Program-made: the position numbers and the translations under genes
Shown: positions 26,593-35,705 of the stretch, one piece after another
How the letters are laid out: the number at the start of each line of letters is the position of its first letter
Numbering within the stretch: the first letter of the stretch is position 1
From: Hyphomicrobiales bacterium
Lineage (GTDB): Bacteria > Pseudomonadota > Alphaproteobacteria > Rhizobiales > Xanthobacteraceae
Direction of reading: 5' to 3'
Assembly (NCBI GenBank): GCA_016185205.1
Contig: JACPOA010000012.1
Span: forward strand, 1 to 64,000
Length of the DNA stretch: 64,000 bases
The notes under the pieces: generated by a model
What the model was told of the DNA's origin: nothing
Seen by the model: only the letters and a program-made list of their open reading frames with translations
The model's database searches: none

Positions 26593-27813
26593 ATGCCCAT
26601 GATGACCGCCCAGCGCGAGACTGCCTCTCAAACTGCCACGGCGGTCGAAAGCCGCTCGCCGTTCGTGCGGCTGACCGAGTTGATCGCCGGCATCATGCCG
26701 GGCAAGCCGGCCATCAATCTATCGGTCGGCGAGCCGCAGCATCCGGTTCCCGCTTTCGTCGGACCTGAGATCGCCGCACATCTCAATGAATTCGGCCGCT
26801 ACCCGGCCAACAAGGGCATCGAGCCGTTCCGCCGCGCGGTCGCCGACTGGCTCGGCCGCCGTTATAAACTGGCACGACCGATCGACGCCGAACATGAAGT
26901 GCTGGTGCTCAACGGTACGCGCGAGGGCTTGTTCCTCGGCGCCATCGCCGCCAAACGCTGGGTCGCGCCGCGCGCCGGCAAACCCGCGGTGCTGATCCCC
27001 AATCCGTTCTATGCCGCCTATAGCGCCGGCGCGCTCGCGGCCGACTGCGAGCCGGTCTATCTGCCGGCGACGCGGGCAAGCTCGTTCCTGCCCAATCTCG
27101 ACACGCTCGACGACGCGCTGCTGGCGCGCACGGTGACGTTCTACATCGCCTCGCCGTCGAACCCGCAGGGCGCGGTAGCCAGCCGCGCTTACCTCGACAG
27201 ACTCGCGGGCCTCGCCCGCCGCTTCGGCTTCCTGGTGTTCGCCGACGAATGCTATTGCGAGATCTACAGCGAACACGCGCCCGCCGGCATGCTGGAAGCG
27301 GCCGGGCCCGACTTCGCCAATGCGGTTGTGTTTCACTCGCTGTCGAAGCGCTCGAACCTGCCCGGCCTGCGCGTCGGCTTTGCCGCCGGCGACCGGCGTT
27401 TCCTGGCCGCCTATCTCGAACTGCGCAATGTCGCGGCGCCGCAGGTGCCGACGCCGGCGCAGCATGTCGGCGTCGCGGCCTATGGCGACGAGGCGCATGT
27501 GCGGGAAAACCGCAAACTCTATGCGGCCAAGTTCGATCTCGCCGACCAGATCATCGGCGACCGCTACGGCTACACGCGGCCGGCCGGCGGATTTTTTCTC
27601 TGGCTCGACGTCGCCCAATACGGCGGCAGCGAGATCGTGACCAAACGTCTCTGGCAGGAAGCCGGCGTGCGCGTGGTGCCCGGGCGCTATCTGGCGCGCG
27701 AGCAGGCCGACGGCAGCAATCCCGGCGCGGACTATATCCGCGTCGCCATGGTTCAGGACAAGGCGACCACGGCGGAGGCGCTGCATCGCCTCGTCGCCGT
27801 GCTAGGCGCATGA
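26593..27813 (+). CDS. Class I/II PLP aminotransferase, likely succinyldiaminopimelate transaminase (DapC)
   Basis: A 406-residue fold-type I aminotransferase. Substrate-binding VGEPQHPVP is near residue 45, SPSNPQGAV and ADECYCEIY are central, and the PLP lysine is in H-S-L-S-K-R-S-N-L-P-G. Similarity of pattern and position upstream of ftsK point to DapC of lysine/diaminopimelate biosynthesis, but other substrates cannot be excluded. The stop codon TGA (27811-27813) is inside repeat family 1 copy C, so the C-terminal Gly-Ala and the stop come from the repeat. Confidence 0.8.
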   Translation: MPMMTAQRETASQTATAVESRSPFVRLTELIAGIMPGKPAINLSVGEPQHPVPAFVGPEIAAHLNEFGRYPANKGIEPFRRAVADWLGRRYKLARPIDAEHEVLVLNGTREGLFLGAIAAKRWVAPRAGKPAVLIPNPFYAAYSAGALAADCEPVYLPATRASSFLPNLDTLDDALLARTVTFYIASPSNPQGAVASRAYLDRLAGLARRFGFLVFADECYCEIYSEHAPAGMLEAAGPDFANAVVFHSLSKRSNLPGLRVGFAAGDRRFLAAYLELRNVAAPQVPTPAQHVGVAAYGDEAHVRENRKLYAAKFDLADQIIGDRYGYTRPAGGFFLWLDVAQYGGSEIVTKRLWQEAGVRVVPGRYLAREQADGSNPGADYIRVAMVQDKATTAEALHRLVAVLGA

Positions 27814-27854
27814 TCCCGAAAAGTGGAAACCGGTTTTCGGACAAGATCATGCGC
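27806..27854. repeat. Palindromic repeat, family 1 copy C, overlapping the aminotransferase stop
   Basis: Arms GCGCATGATC and GATCATGCGC, centre AAGTGGAAACCGGTTTTC. It covers the last two codons and stop codon of the aminotransferase gene and ends 21 bp before the ftsK start. Confidence 0.88.
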
Positions 27855-27875
27855 AAACAATATTTGGTATAACCC

Positions 27876-30299
27876 ATGCGAGCAACCGATCGCAGCCTCG
27901 ACGTCGTCGCCTTCGTCTCGGAGCATTTCCGCGACATCGTGCGCCGACGCCTGAGCGAACTCGCCGGGCTGGCGCTGCTCACGCTCGGGCTGATCGGCGC
28001 CATCGCGCTCGCCACCTGGTCGGTGCAGGACCCTTCGCTCAGCCACGCCACGCAAAAACCGATCCACAATCTGCTCGGCTTCCCGGGCGCCATCTTTTCC
28101 GATCTGGCGATGCAGCTGCTCGGCCTCGCCGCCATCCTGCTGCTGCTGCCGGAAACCCTGCTCGGCTGGCGGCTGCTAGCGCACCGGCCGGTGGGCGAGA
28201 AATGGCGCGGCCTGGTGTGGATTGTCGCGACGTTCCTGGCCGCCGGTTTTGCCTCCACGCTGCCGCGCATCGGTTCTTGGCCGCTGCCGACAGGCTTAGG
28301 CGGCGTGCTGGGCGATGCGCTGCTGCATGTGCCGGCCTTGCTGGTCGGCGCGCCGCTGTCGCGGCTGACGCTCATCGTGCTGTCCGTCCTGTTCGGCATC
28401 GCCACCGTCGTGACGCTCGCCATCGCCGCCGGAGCGCGCTGGCCATACCCGCGCGCCGAGCAGGCGGCGGCGGACAACCATCACGACGACGAAGATGACG
28501 ACGCCGGCGACGATCGCGCCTCCGCCTGGCTCGGCATGATCGTGCACGCGCTGCTGAGCTGGAAGGCGCGCATCGGTCGCTGGCTGCGCGGTGCCCCGCG
28601 CGCGCCACAGCGCGCCGCCATGCCGGCGGCGACGAGCGGCCGCCAGGAGCCGCGCTTCGACAGCTTCGGCCGTGTCGCGATGCCGGCCGCCACTGAGGCG
28701 GAAGAAGAATACGAGGAAGAACCGGCGCCGCGGCGCCGCGCGCCCGTGCGTGTGCCGCCGCGCCGTATCGGCAACGGCTATACGCTGCCCTCGCTCAATC
28801 TGCTGACCGCGCAGCGCGTCTCCGAGCGCACCACGCTGTCGAAGGACATCATCGACGCCAACGCGGTGGCGCTCGAAAGCGTGCTCGGCGATTTCGGCGT
28901 GCGCGGCGAGATCATCAATGCGCACCCCGGCCCGGTGGTGACGCTGTACGAGCTTGAACCCGCGCCCGGCATCAAATCCTCGCGCGTGATCGGGCTGTCC
29001 GACGATATCGCCCGCTCGATGAGCGCGATATCGGCGCGCGTCGCCGTGGTGTCGGGCCGCAACGCCATCGGCATCGAGTTGCCCAATCCGACGCGCGAGA
29101 AGGTGTATCTGCGCGAATTGCTCACCGGCAAGGATTACAACGAGAGCGCCGCCAAGCTGCCGCTCTGCCTGGGCAAGACCATCGGCGGCGAGTCGGTGAT
29201 CGTCGATCTCGCGCGCATGCCGCATCTCTTGATCGCCGGCACCACCGGCTCCGGCAAGTCGGTCGCCATCAACACCATGATCCTGTCGCTGGTCTATCGC
29301 CTGAGCCCCGAGCAGTGCCGGCTGATCATGGTCGATCCCAAGATGCTCGAACTCTCGGTCTATGACGGCATCCCGCATCTGCTGACGCCGGTGGTCACCG
29401 ATCCGAAAAAGGCGGTGGTCGCGCTCAAATGGGCGGTGCGCGAGATGGAGGGCCGCTACAAGAAGATGTCGAAGCTCGGCGTGCGCAATATCGACGGCTA
29501 CAACGCGCGCGTCGCCGAGGCGAAGGCCAAAGGCGAGACGCTCACCCGCACCGTGCACACCGGCTACGACAAAGAAACCGGCGAGGCGATCTACGAGAAG
29601 GAGCCGCTCGATCTCGATCCGCTGCCGTTCGTGGTGGTGATCGTCGACGAGATGGCCGACCTGATGATGGGCGCCGGCAAGGACATCGAGGGTGCCATCC
29701 AGCGTCTGGCGCAGATGGCGCGCGCCGCCGGCATCCACGTCATCCTGGCGACGCAACGCCCGTCGGTCGACGTCATCACCGGCACCATCAAGGCCAATTT
29801 CCCGACCCGCATCTCGTTCCAGGTCACCTCCAAGATCGACAGCCGCACCATCCTGGGCGAGCAGGGCGCCGAGCAGCTCCTGGGTCAGGGCGACATGCTC
29901 TATATGGCCGGCGGCGGCCGCATCAGCCGCGTGCACGGCCCGTTCGTGTCCGATGATGAAGTTGAGAAGGTAGTGCGCCACCTGAAGTCGCAAGGCGCCC
30001 CGGAATATCTTGAGGAAGTGGTCGCCGGCGATCCGGAAGAGGACGAGGACGGCGCGGTGTTCGACGCCACCGGCATGGGGCTGGCGGAAGGCGGCGACCT
30101 CTACCAGCAAGCCGTCGCGATCGTGAAACGCGACCGCAAGGCGTCCACCTCCTACATCCAGCGCCGGCTGCAGATCGGCTACAACCGCGCCGCCACGCTC
30201 ATGGAGCGCCTGGAACAGGAAGGCATCATCGGCCAGCCCAACCATGCCGGCAAACGCGAGATCCTGATCCCCGAAGAGGGCGGCCAAGAGCGCTATTGA
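27876..30299 (+). CDS. ftsK: DNA translocase FtsK
   Basis: An 807-residue septal DNA translocase. The N-terminal 190 residues have four hydrophobic segments (for example [20 protein letters not shown] and [23 protein letters not shown]). A linker rich in Asp, Arg and Pro follows. The RecA-like motor has Walker A GTTGSGKS near residue 455 and Walker [14 protein letters not shown]. The C-terminal gamma winged helix ([24 protein letters not shown]) binds KOPS sites. It resolves chromosome dimers and clears DNA from the septum during division. It is about 33 kb from the predicted origin region on this strand. Confidence 0.96.
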   Translation: MRATDRSLDVVAFVSEHFRDIVRRRLSELAGLALLTLGLIGAIALATWSVQDPSLSHATQKPIHNLLGFPGAIFSDLAMQLLGLAAILLLLPETLLGWRLLAHRPVGEKWRGLVWIVATFLAAGFASTLPRIGSWPLPTGLGGVLGDALLHVPALLVGAPLSRLTLIVLSVLFGIATVVTLAIAAGARWPYPRAEQAAADNHHDDEDDDAGDDRASAWLGMIVHALLSWKARIGRWLRGAPRAPQRAAMPAATSGRQEPRFDSFGRVAMPAATEAEEEYEEEPAPRRRAPVRVPPRRIGNGYTLPSLNLLTAQRVSERTTLSKDIIDANAVALESVLGDFGVRGEIINAHPGPVVTLYELEPAPGIKSSRVIGLSDDIARSMSAISARVAVVSGRNAIGIELPNPTREKVYLRELLTGKDYNESAAKLPLCLGKTIGGESVIVDLARMPHLLIAGTTGSGKSVAINTMILSLVYRLSPEQCRLIMVDPKMLELSVYDGIPHLLTPVVTDPKKAVVALKWAVREMEGRYKKMSKLGVRNIDGYNARVAEAKAKGETLTRTVHTGYDKETGEAIYEKEPLDLDPLPFVVVIVDEMADLMMGAGKDIEGAIQRLAQMARAAGIHVILATQRPSVDVITGTIKANFPTRISFQVTSKIDSRTILGEQGAEQLLGQGDMLYMAGGGRISRVHGPFVSDDEVEKVVRHLKSQGAPEYLEEVVAGDPEEDEDGAVFDATGMGLAEGGDLYQQAVAIVKRDRKASTSYIQRRLQIGYNRAATLMERLEQEGIIGQPNHAGKREILIPEEGGQERY

Positions 30300-30418
30300 G
30301 ACAAGAGCGCTGCTAAACCTGGAATGGATCGCGATTAGCGCCGAATCAGCGCATAATTCGGGCCGTGAAATCGCCACAGCCTGCCCTTAACTGCAGTGGG
30401 GCTGAAGCGGAGACCGTC

Positions 30419-31273
30419 ATGCCAGCACATCACACTGCGCAAACCCCCACACTGGCGATGGCCGCGTCGTTGGCATCCTTGTTGATTTGCCTGACGGCCG
30501 CGCCCGCTCTGGCACAGAATATCCCGCTGCCGAAACCGCGCCCGGCGGTCGGCAGCCAGCCCAACACCACCGGATCGATCGTGCCGCGTGCCGCCAATTC
30601 CGCCACTAAGCCGGCCATTCCCAGCGCCGCGCTCGGTGCCCGCGCGCAGGCAACGTCCGCCCCGCAATCGCCGAACCCGGTCTCCAATCCGTTCGCGGCC
30701 CTGCTCGGCAAGCCGGGCAACGCCAGCGCGCTCAACCCCGAGCAGCGCGCCATCGTCGACCGGGTCAACGGCTACCTCTCCAGCGTGGCGGTACTGTCGG
30801 GCAAATTCGTCCAGGTCGGACCGGACGGCGGCCGCACGCAGGGCGATTTCTATATTTCCAAGCCCGGCAAGGTGCGCTTCGAATATGACGAGCCGAGCCC
30901 GATCGAACTGATTGCCGACGGCCAGTCGGTGGTTGTGCGCGACCGCCGGCTGGCGACGCAGGACGTCTATCCGCTGTCGCAGACGCCGCTGCGCTTCCTG
31001 CTCTCCGACCGTGTCGACCTGACGAAGGACACCCACCTGGTCGCGGTCCATGCCGACGATGTGTTCATCACCGTCGTGGTCGAGGAAAAGAACGGCGTCG
31101 TCGGCACCAGCCGGCTGATGATCATGTTCAGTGCCAAGGACATGCAGCTCAAGCAATGGACGGTGACCGATCCGCAGGGCTACGACACCACCGTGGCGGT
31201 GTACAATCTCGACAGCAGCCGGCGTCCCGATCCCAATATGTTCCGGATCGACTACACCAAGTATCGGAATTAG
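30419..31273 (+). CDS. LolA-like outer-membrane lipoprotein carrier protein
   Basis: A 284-residue periplasmic protein. Signal peptide residues 1-35 (LASLLICLTAAPALA), then a Pro/Ala/Ser-rich linker of about 70 residues that is longer than in E. coli LolA, then a LolA fold starting at LNPEQRAIVDRVNGYLSSVAVLSGKFVQVGPDG with the typical LRFLLSDRVDL and FSAKDMQLKQWTVTDPQG segments. It should carry lipoproteins across the periplasm, although alphaproteobacterial family members near xthA are not all tested. The ATG at 30419 is chosen over the upstream GTG (30365) because it leads directly into the signal peptide. Confidence 0.85.
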   Translation: MPAHHTAQTPTLAMAASLASLLICLTAAPALAQNIPLPKPRPAVGSQPNTTGSIVPRAANSATKPAIPSAALGARAQATSAPQSPNPVSNPFAALLGKPGNASALNPEQRAIVDRVNGYLSSVAVLSGKFVQVGPDGGRTQGDFYISKPGKVRFEYDEPSPIELIADGQSVVVRDRRLATQDVYPLSQTPLRFLLSDRVDLTKDTHLVAVHADDVFITVVVEEKNGVVGTSRLMIMFSAKDMQLKQWTVTDPQGYDTTVAVYNLDSSRRPDPNMFRIDYTKYRN

Positions 31274-31278
31274 CTAGC

Positions 31279-31322
31279 CGTCATTCCGGGACGCGAGCGC
31301 AGCTCGCGGACCCGGAATGACG
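31279..31322. repeat. 44-bp palindromic repeat (CGTCATTCCGGG family), intergenic copy
   Basis: Perfect ends CGTCATTCCGGG / CCCGGAATGACG with a partly paired centre. The same 44-bp unit occurs inside mnmE at 50016-50059 with seven or so differences. Here it separates the lolA-like gene from xthA. Confidence 0.88.
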
Positions 31323-31337
31323 TGGTACATACCTCCC

Positions 31338-32156
31338 ATGCCCCTCAAGATCACCACCTGGAATATCAACTCCGTCCGCCTGCGCATCGATCTGGTCGCC
31401 AAGTTCCTCAAATCGGCGCGGCCGGACGTGCTCTGCCTGCAGGAGACCAAATGCCCGGACGACGCCTTTCCGCTCAAGCGCTTCCAGCGGCTCGGCTACG
31501 AGCACGCCGCGCTCAACGGGCAGAAGGGCTATCACGGTGTCGCCGTGCTCTCGCGCGCGCCGTTCGAGAGCTTCGACGTGCAAAGCTTCTGCGGCAAGAC
31601 CGACTGCCGCCATGTCGCGGTGGTGCTGGGCGAGCGCGCCGGCTTGAGCGACCCGGTGACGCTGCATAATTTCTACGTGCCGGCCGGCGGCGACGAACCG
31701 GACCCCGCGATCAATCCGAAATTCGAGCACAAGCTCGCCTTCCTCGACGAGATGGGCGCGCACCCTGCGCTGCGCCCGGCGGCATCGCAGCGCGCCATCC
31801 TGGTCGGCGATCTCAACGTGGCGCCGCTCGAGCACGACGTCTGGAGCCACAAGCAGATGCTCAAGGTGGTCTCGCATACGCCGGTCGAATGCGAGAAGCT
31901 GAACGCGGTGCGCGCGGCCGGCAACTGGATCGACACCATGCGCGTGTTCACGCCGGAGCCGGAGAAGCTCTACACCTGGTGGAGCTATCGCGCGATGGAT
32001 AACTGGAAGACGGCCGACCGCGGCCGCCGGCTCGATCACGTCTGGGCTTCGGACGCGCTCGCCGACCGCGTCTCCAAGATCAAGATCGCCAAGGACTATC
32101 GCGGCGCGACGCGCCCCTCCGACCACGTGCCGGTGACGGCGACGGTGGAGATATGA
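31338..32156 (+). CDS. xthA: Exonuclease III (AP endonuclease family)
   Basis: A 272-residue metal-dependent phosphodiesterase of the Xth/Ape1 fold, acting in base-excision repair. Catalytic motifs: TWNINSVRLR, LCLQETKC with the metal-binding Glu, GYHGVAVLSR, LVGDLNVAP, and the C-terminal RRLDHVWAS and RPSDHVPV with the catalytic Asp-His. ATG 31338 gives the normal MPLKITTWN start; an ATG at 31317 lies within the repeat tail and would add seven residues. Confidence 0.93.
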   Translation: MPLKITTWNINSVRLRIDLVAKFLKSARPDVLCLQETKCPDDAFPLKRFQRLGYEHAALNGQKGYHGVAVLSRAPFESFDVQSFCGKTDCRHVAVVLGERAGLSDPVTLHNFYVPAGGDEPDPAINPKFEHKLAFLDEMGAHPALRPAASQRAILVGDLNVAPLEHDVWSHKQMLKVVSHTPVECEKLNAVRAAGNWIDTMRVFTPEPEKLYTWWSYRAMDNWKTADRGRRLDHVWASDALADRVSKIKIAKDYRGATRPSDHVPVTATVEI

Positions 32157-32159
32157 TGC

Positions 32160-32201
32160 GTGTCCCGGATCGTCACTCGCGAGTTCGCTCGTCCGGGACA
32201 C
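32160..32201. repeat. Palindrome between convergent xthA and cNMP-binding genes (GTGTCCCGG family)
   Basis: Arms GTGTCCCGG and CCGGGACAC with inner CACTCGCGAGTTCGCTCG. The next gene's stop codon is 4 bp further on, so this is the entire intergenic spacer and a likely bidirectional terminator. Confidence 0.8.
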
Positions 32202-32204
32202 GGG

Positions 32205-32666
32205 TTACTTCCCGTTCTTATCCATCTTGCGCTGCACCGCGCCGAGCTCGCGCGTCCAGACATCGAGCCGCGCCGTCATGATTTCGCGCAATTTCACCGC
32301 CGCCTCGGGATAGCCTTCCAGCATCTTGCGGAACAGGCTGCGCGAAATGCGGATCACCTTGGTCGGCTCCTTGGCGAGGGCGGTGGCCGGACACACCATG
32401 TCGGTGAGCAGCGCCAGTTCGCCCACCAGCGTGCCGGGGCCGGCGATGAATTCCTTGCCCTCGGAAAACGTGCCCGGCTCCAGCAGCAGCGAGCCTTCCT
32501 GCACGACATAGCCGCCGTCGGCGAGTTCGCCGGCATAGAACAGAACCGCCCCGCTCGCCAGCTGCTTGGTCTCGGCGCCGATCGCGAGGATGCGCAGCGC
32601 CTGCTTGCCGAGCATGGCGAAGGTCGGCACCCGCTCGAAGAAGGCGATGTCGTCTTCGAGGGACAT
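32205..32666 (-). CDS. Cyclic nucleotide-binding (CRP-like) domain protein without DNA-binding domain
   Basis: A 153-residue protein consisting of one cNMP-binding beta-barrel domain (residues 20-120; SGAVLFYAGELADGGYVVQEGSLLL, then GPGTLVGELALLTD, the phosphate-binding cassette-like region) plus a helical tail. It lacks the HTH of CRP/FNR regulators, so it is likely a partner or sensor rather than a transcription factor. The ATG at 32666 is used, since codons upstream are repeat-derived. It follows the response regulator on the same strand with a repeat-filled gap of about 170 bp. Confidence 0.83.
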   Translation of the reverse strand: MSLEDDIAFFERVPTFAMLGKQALRILAIGAETKQLASGAVLFYAGELADGGYVVQEGSLLLEPGTFSEGKEFIAGPGTLVGELALLTDMVCPATALAKEPTKVIRISRSLFRKMLEGYPEAAVKLREIMTARLDVWTRELGAVQRKMDKNGK

Positions 32667-32673
32667 GGCCCTA

Positions 32674-32815
32674 ACCGTCATCCCGGGACGACCCGAAGGA
32701 CCGGACCCGGAATTCAGAAGCATGCTCAAAATTTGTTTCTGGATTCCGGGTTCGCCGCCATAGCGCGTCGAAGACGCGCGTAAACGCGCTTATGGCGGCG
32801 CCCCGGAATGACCGT
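32674..32815. repeat. Composite palindromic repeat between response regulator and cNMP gene
   Basis: CGTCATCCCGGG at the left and CCCCGGAATGACCG at the right enclose GGATTCCGGG and a second hairpin around 32760-32800 (GCCGCCATAGCGC / GCGCTTATGGCGGC). It is a relative of the 44-bp repeat with extra inserted hairpin. Confidence 0.7.
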
Positions 32816-32837
32816 GGGGAAATTCCGCGCACGGTGC

Positions 32838-33524
32838 TCACGGCACCAGCTTGTAGCCGCCGGCTTCGGTCACCAGGATCGCAGGCTGAGCGGCGTCCTT
32901 CTCCACCTTCTGCCGCAGCCGGTAGATGTGCGTCTCCAGCGTGTGGGTGGTGACGCCGGAATTGTAGCCCCACACTTCCTGCAGCAGCGTCTCGCGCGAC
33001 ACCGACTTCTGCCCGGCACGATAGAGATAGCGCAGGATGGCGGTTTCCTTTTCGGTCAGCCGCACCTTGCTGCCCTTCGGGCTGAGCAGAATCTTGGAAC
33101 TTGGGCGGAACGTGTAGGGTCCGATGGTGAAGACCGCGTCCTCGCTCGCCTCGTGCTGCCGCAGTTGCGCGCGGATGCGCGCCAGCAGCACGGCGAAGCG
33201 GAACGGCTTGGTGACGTAATCGTTGGCGCCTGATTCCAGACCCAGGATGGTGTCGCTGTCGGTGTCGTGGCCGGTCAGCATGATGATCGGTGACTTGAAG
33301 CCGTTCTTGCGCAGAATGCGCACCGCCTCGCGGCCGTCGACGTCGGGCAGCCCCACATCCATGATCACCAGGTCGATCTGGCCGCCCTTGGCGGCCTGCA
33401 CCGCCTTGGTGCCGCTGTCGACCGCGATCGCCTCGAACTCCTCGTGCAGCGCCAATTGCTCGACCAGCGCTTCGCGCAGCTCGTCGTCGTCATCCACAAT
33501 CAGGATGGTTCGCCTATTGGGCAT
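32838..33524 (-). CDS. OmpR/PhoB-type response regulator
   Basis: A 228-residue two-domain regulator. The receiver has acidic pocket DDDD (11-14), phosphoacceptor D56 in VIMDVGLPD, conserved Thr in MLTG and Lys in VTKPF. The winged-helix domain (about 130-225) includes LTEKETAILRYLYRAG and THTLETHIYRLRQKVE. No histidine kinase is adjacent, so the partner is unknown. In Hyphomicrobiales an essential envelope regulator of this type (CenR) exists; this may be it, but the assignment is not proven by sequence alone. Confidence 0.88.
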   Translation of the reverse strand: MPNRRTILIVDDDDELREALVEQLALHEEFEAIAVDSGTKAVQAAKGGQIDLVIMDVGLPDVDGREAVRILRKNGFKSPIIMLTGHDTDSDTILGLESGANDYVTKPFRFAVLLARIRAQLRQHEASEDAVFTIGPYTFRPSSKILLSPKGSKVRLTEKETAILRYLYRAGQKSVSRETLLQEVWGYNSGVTTHTLETHIYRLRQKVEKDAAQPAILVTEAGGYKLVP

Positions 33525-33657
33525 CGCTCAAAGGCCCCTGTGATGCGCACAATGCGCTCAATCCAGCACCTCGCGAAGTAGAGCATTCAGGGCTAAAAGA
33601 GCAAGCGCGAACTGGCCTTTAGACCCGGATCGCCGACCGGCAAGGAATTGACGGACG

Positions 33658-34188
33658 ATGCATAAACGGACGTTGTCCCGCATCACGATACGCCGCAAGC
33701 CGGGCGATTCGACGCGCGGCTGGCTTATTACCGGGCCGCTGTCGCTGCCGGTGGCGCTCGGCCGCGGCGGCATCAAGGCCAACAAGCGCGAAGGCGACGG
33801 CGGCACGCCGCGCGGGGCGTTCCGGGCGAAGCGGTTGTGGTGGCGCGCCGAACGGCATGCGCGGCCGACAACCCTGTTGCCGTCGCGCCGCATCAAGCCG
33901 GACGACGGCTGGTGCGAGGACCCCTCCGATCGCCGCTACAACCGGCCGGTCAAACTGCCGCCCAAGAGCAAGGCCGACCGGCTGGCGCGCAAGGACGATC
34001 TCTACGACTTTATCGTGGAAATCGATCACAACACGCGGCCGCGCGTCGCGGGCCGCGGCAGCGCGGTGTTCATCCATGTGGCACGGCCGCGCTTCGCGCC
34101 GACCGCCGGCTGTGTCGCGCTCGACATGAGTTCGCTGCGCCGGTTGCTCGCGCGCGTCGGCCCGCGAACGCGAATCGTGGTTGAATAG
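33658..34188 (+). CDS. L,D-transpeptidase catalytic-domain protein (COG3786-like)
   Basis: A 176-residue YkuD-fold protein without a signal peptide. The catalytic region is FIHVARPRFAPTAGCVALDM, with His and the Gly-Cys nucleophile; the upstream GRGGIKANKREGDGGTPRG is characteristic of the COG3786 group. How a cytosol-looking protein reaches peptidoglycan is unclear; the start could be mis-set, but no good upstream start with a signal peptide is visible. It is divergent from the response regulator gene (133 bp). Confidence 0.82.
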   Translation: MHKRTLSRITIRRKPGDSTRGWLITGPLSLPVALGRGGIKANKREGDGGTPRGAFRAKRLWWRAERHARPTTLLPSRRIKPDDGWCEDPSDRRYNRPVKLPPKSKADRLARKDDLYDFIVEIDHNTRPRVAGRGSAVFIHVARPRFAPTAGCVALDMSSLRRLLARVGPRTRIVVE

Positions 34189-34286
34189 CCTCGGCGAATG
34201 ACGCCGGCTTCGCGGTCATATGGTCCTCGAGCTCGTCGAGGAAGCGACGCTTGGGGGCCACCGCGCCTCCGCAAGCAAAGATTACG

Positions 34287-34904
34287 CTATTTTCGACCGA
34301 CCAGATCGACCAGCGCCGACATTCCGACATGGCGCTCGCCCTCCTCCATCACGCTGTCGTACTCGCGGATCTCGAGCGCGGAAAAATCGCCGAACGCGTC
34401 CTGCAAGAGCTGGCGGGTATAGAGCCGCGCCGCGTCGGACGGCCCGCCGGTCTTGTAGTCGAGCTGCTTCAAGCCGTAGCCCTCCAGCAGCAGAAGACCA
34501 CCCGGCTTCAGCGTGTGCTTGATGCCGGCGAAGATTTCCGCGCGTTCCGCCGGCTTGGAGAACTGAATGAAGATCGCCGCCACCACGTCGAACGCCGCCG
34601 GCGCCCAGATCCAGGTCTCGATATCGGCCTGTTCGGTGCGCAGCGTGACCCCGCGCTCGGCCGCAAGCTTGTGCACCTTCTCCTGCGCCAACGGCGAAAA
34701 ATCCACCGACAGCACGTCGAGCCCCTGCTCGGCCAGGAACACGCCGTTGCGGCCTTCGCCGTCGGCGATGGCCAGCGCGCGCTCACCCTTGCGCAGCAGA
34801 TGCGCCTGCGATTTGAGAAACGCATTGGGCGCCGTGCCGAATAGATAGCCAGCCGCGGCGAAGCGGGCCTGCCAGCGGTCGAATTCGGATCCGCCTTGAG
34901 TCAC
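34287..34904 (-). CDS. TehB-like class I SAM methyltransferase
   Basis: A 205-residue methyltransferase: FGTAPNAFLKSQAHLL near the N-terminus and the SAM-binding ALAIADGEGRNGVFLAEQGLDVLSVDFS are typical of TehB/thiopurine-type enzymes. It starts with GTG at 34904, whose GTGA overlaps the TGA stop of yggS, so the two genes are translationally coupled. The long open frame that continues upstream is a shadow of yggS. Substrate unknown. Confidence 0.82.
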   Translation of the reverse strand: MTQGGSEFDRWQARFAAAGYLFGTAPNAFLKSQAHLLRKGERALAIADGEGRNGVFLAEQGLDVLSVDFSPLAQEKVHKLAAERGVTLRTEQADIETWIWAPAAFDVVAAIFIQFSKPAERAEIFAGIKHTLKPGGLLLLEGYGLKQLDYKTGGPSDAARLYTRQLLQDAFGDFSALEIREYDSVMEEGERHVGMSALVDLVGRK

Positions 34905-35608
34905 GTCCGCCCGCCGAAAATCGCGCTGCCGATGCGCACATGGGTGGCGCCGAGCGAAATGGCGGTGGCGAAATCCGCGCTCATGCCCATCGACAACAGC
35001 TTCAAGCCGTTGCGCTTGGCGATCTTGGCGGTGAGCGCGAAATGCGGGCCCGGCGCCTCGTCGAGCGGCGGAATGCACATCAGGCCGGACATGGTGAGGC
35101 CGTAAGTCTCGCGGCAGGCGGTCAGGAAGGCATCGGCATCCTGCGGCAGCACGCCGGCCTTCTGCGGCTCGGCGCCGGTATTGATCTCGGCAAACAGCAG
35201 CGGCGCCCGCCTTTGCTTGGCGATCTCCTTGCCCAGCGCCTCGCACAGGCTGGCCCGGTCGACCGAATGGATGGCGTCGAACAGCGCCACTGCCTCCTTG
35301 GCTTTGTTGGATTGCAGCGGGCCGATCAGATGCAATTCGATGCCCGGATGCAAATCTTGATATTTGGCCATCAGCGGCGGCCATTTGGCCTTGGCTTCCT
35401 GCACGCGGTTTTCGCCGAACACGCGCTGGCCGGCGGCGATCGCCGGCTTGATCGCCTCGGCCGGGAACGTCTTCGACACCGCCACCAGCGTGACCGAGGC
35501 AACATCGCGCCCGGCGTCGCGGCAGGCGCGCGCGATCTCGGCGCGGACGGCGGCGAGGGCAGCGGCAGAATCGGCGGTGGCAGGGGACGGAGCTTGGGTC
35601 ATGGCCAT
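34901..35608 (-). CDS. yggS: YggS/PROSC family PLP homeostasis protein
   Basis: A 235-residue alanine-racemase-like TIM-barrel protein that binds pyridoxal phosphate. The PLP lysine is in TLVAVSKTFPAE and the phosphate-binding region in LSMGMSADFATAISLGATHVRIGSAIFG. These proteins buffer PLP levels. It lies head to head with leuS, with about 97 bp between starts, and is coupled to the methyltransferase downstream. Residues 1-15 are Ala/Ser/Thr-rich; the second Met gives an equally possible start. Confidence 0.92.
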   Translation of the reverse strand: MAMTQAPSPATADSAAALAAVRAEIARACRDAGRDVASVTLVAVSKTFPAEAIKPAIAAGQRVFGENRVQEAKAKWPPLMAKYQDLHPGIELHLIGPLQSNKAKEAVALFDAIHSVDRASLCEALGKEIAKQRRAPLLFAEINTGAEPQKAGVLPQDADAFLTACRETYGLTMSGLMCIPPLDEAPGPHFALTAKIAKRNGLKLLSMGMSADFATAISLGATHVRIGSAIFGGRT

Positions 35609-35705
35609 CCATGTAATGCCCGCAAATAGGGCCTGCCCGTCAAGCCACCGGTTGACCCTTAAACCCCTTTCATGTCACGTCCCGGCACCCTAAAAAGAGC
35701 CGGAA

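Noticed and set aside
28296-30377. 693-residue reverse frame opposite ftsK
   Set aside because: Shadow frame; ftsK is unmistakable on the + strand.
34287-35612. 441-residue reverse frame that joins a methyltransferase to the region of yggS
   Set aside because: The N-terminal part is yggS read out of frame; the real methyltransferase starts at GTG 34904.
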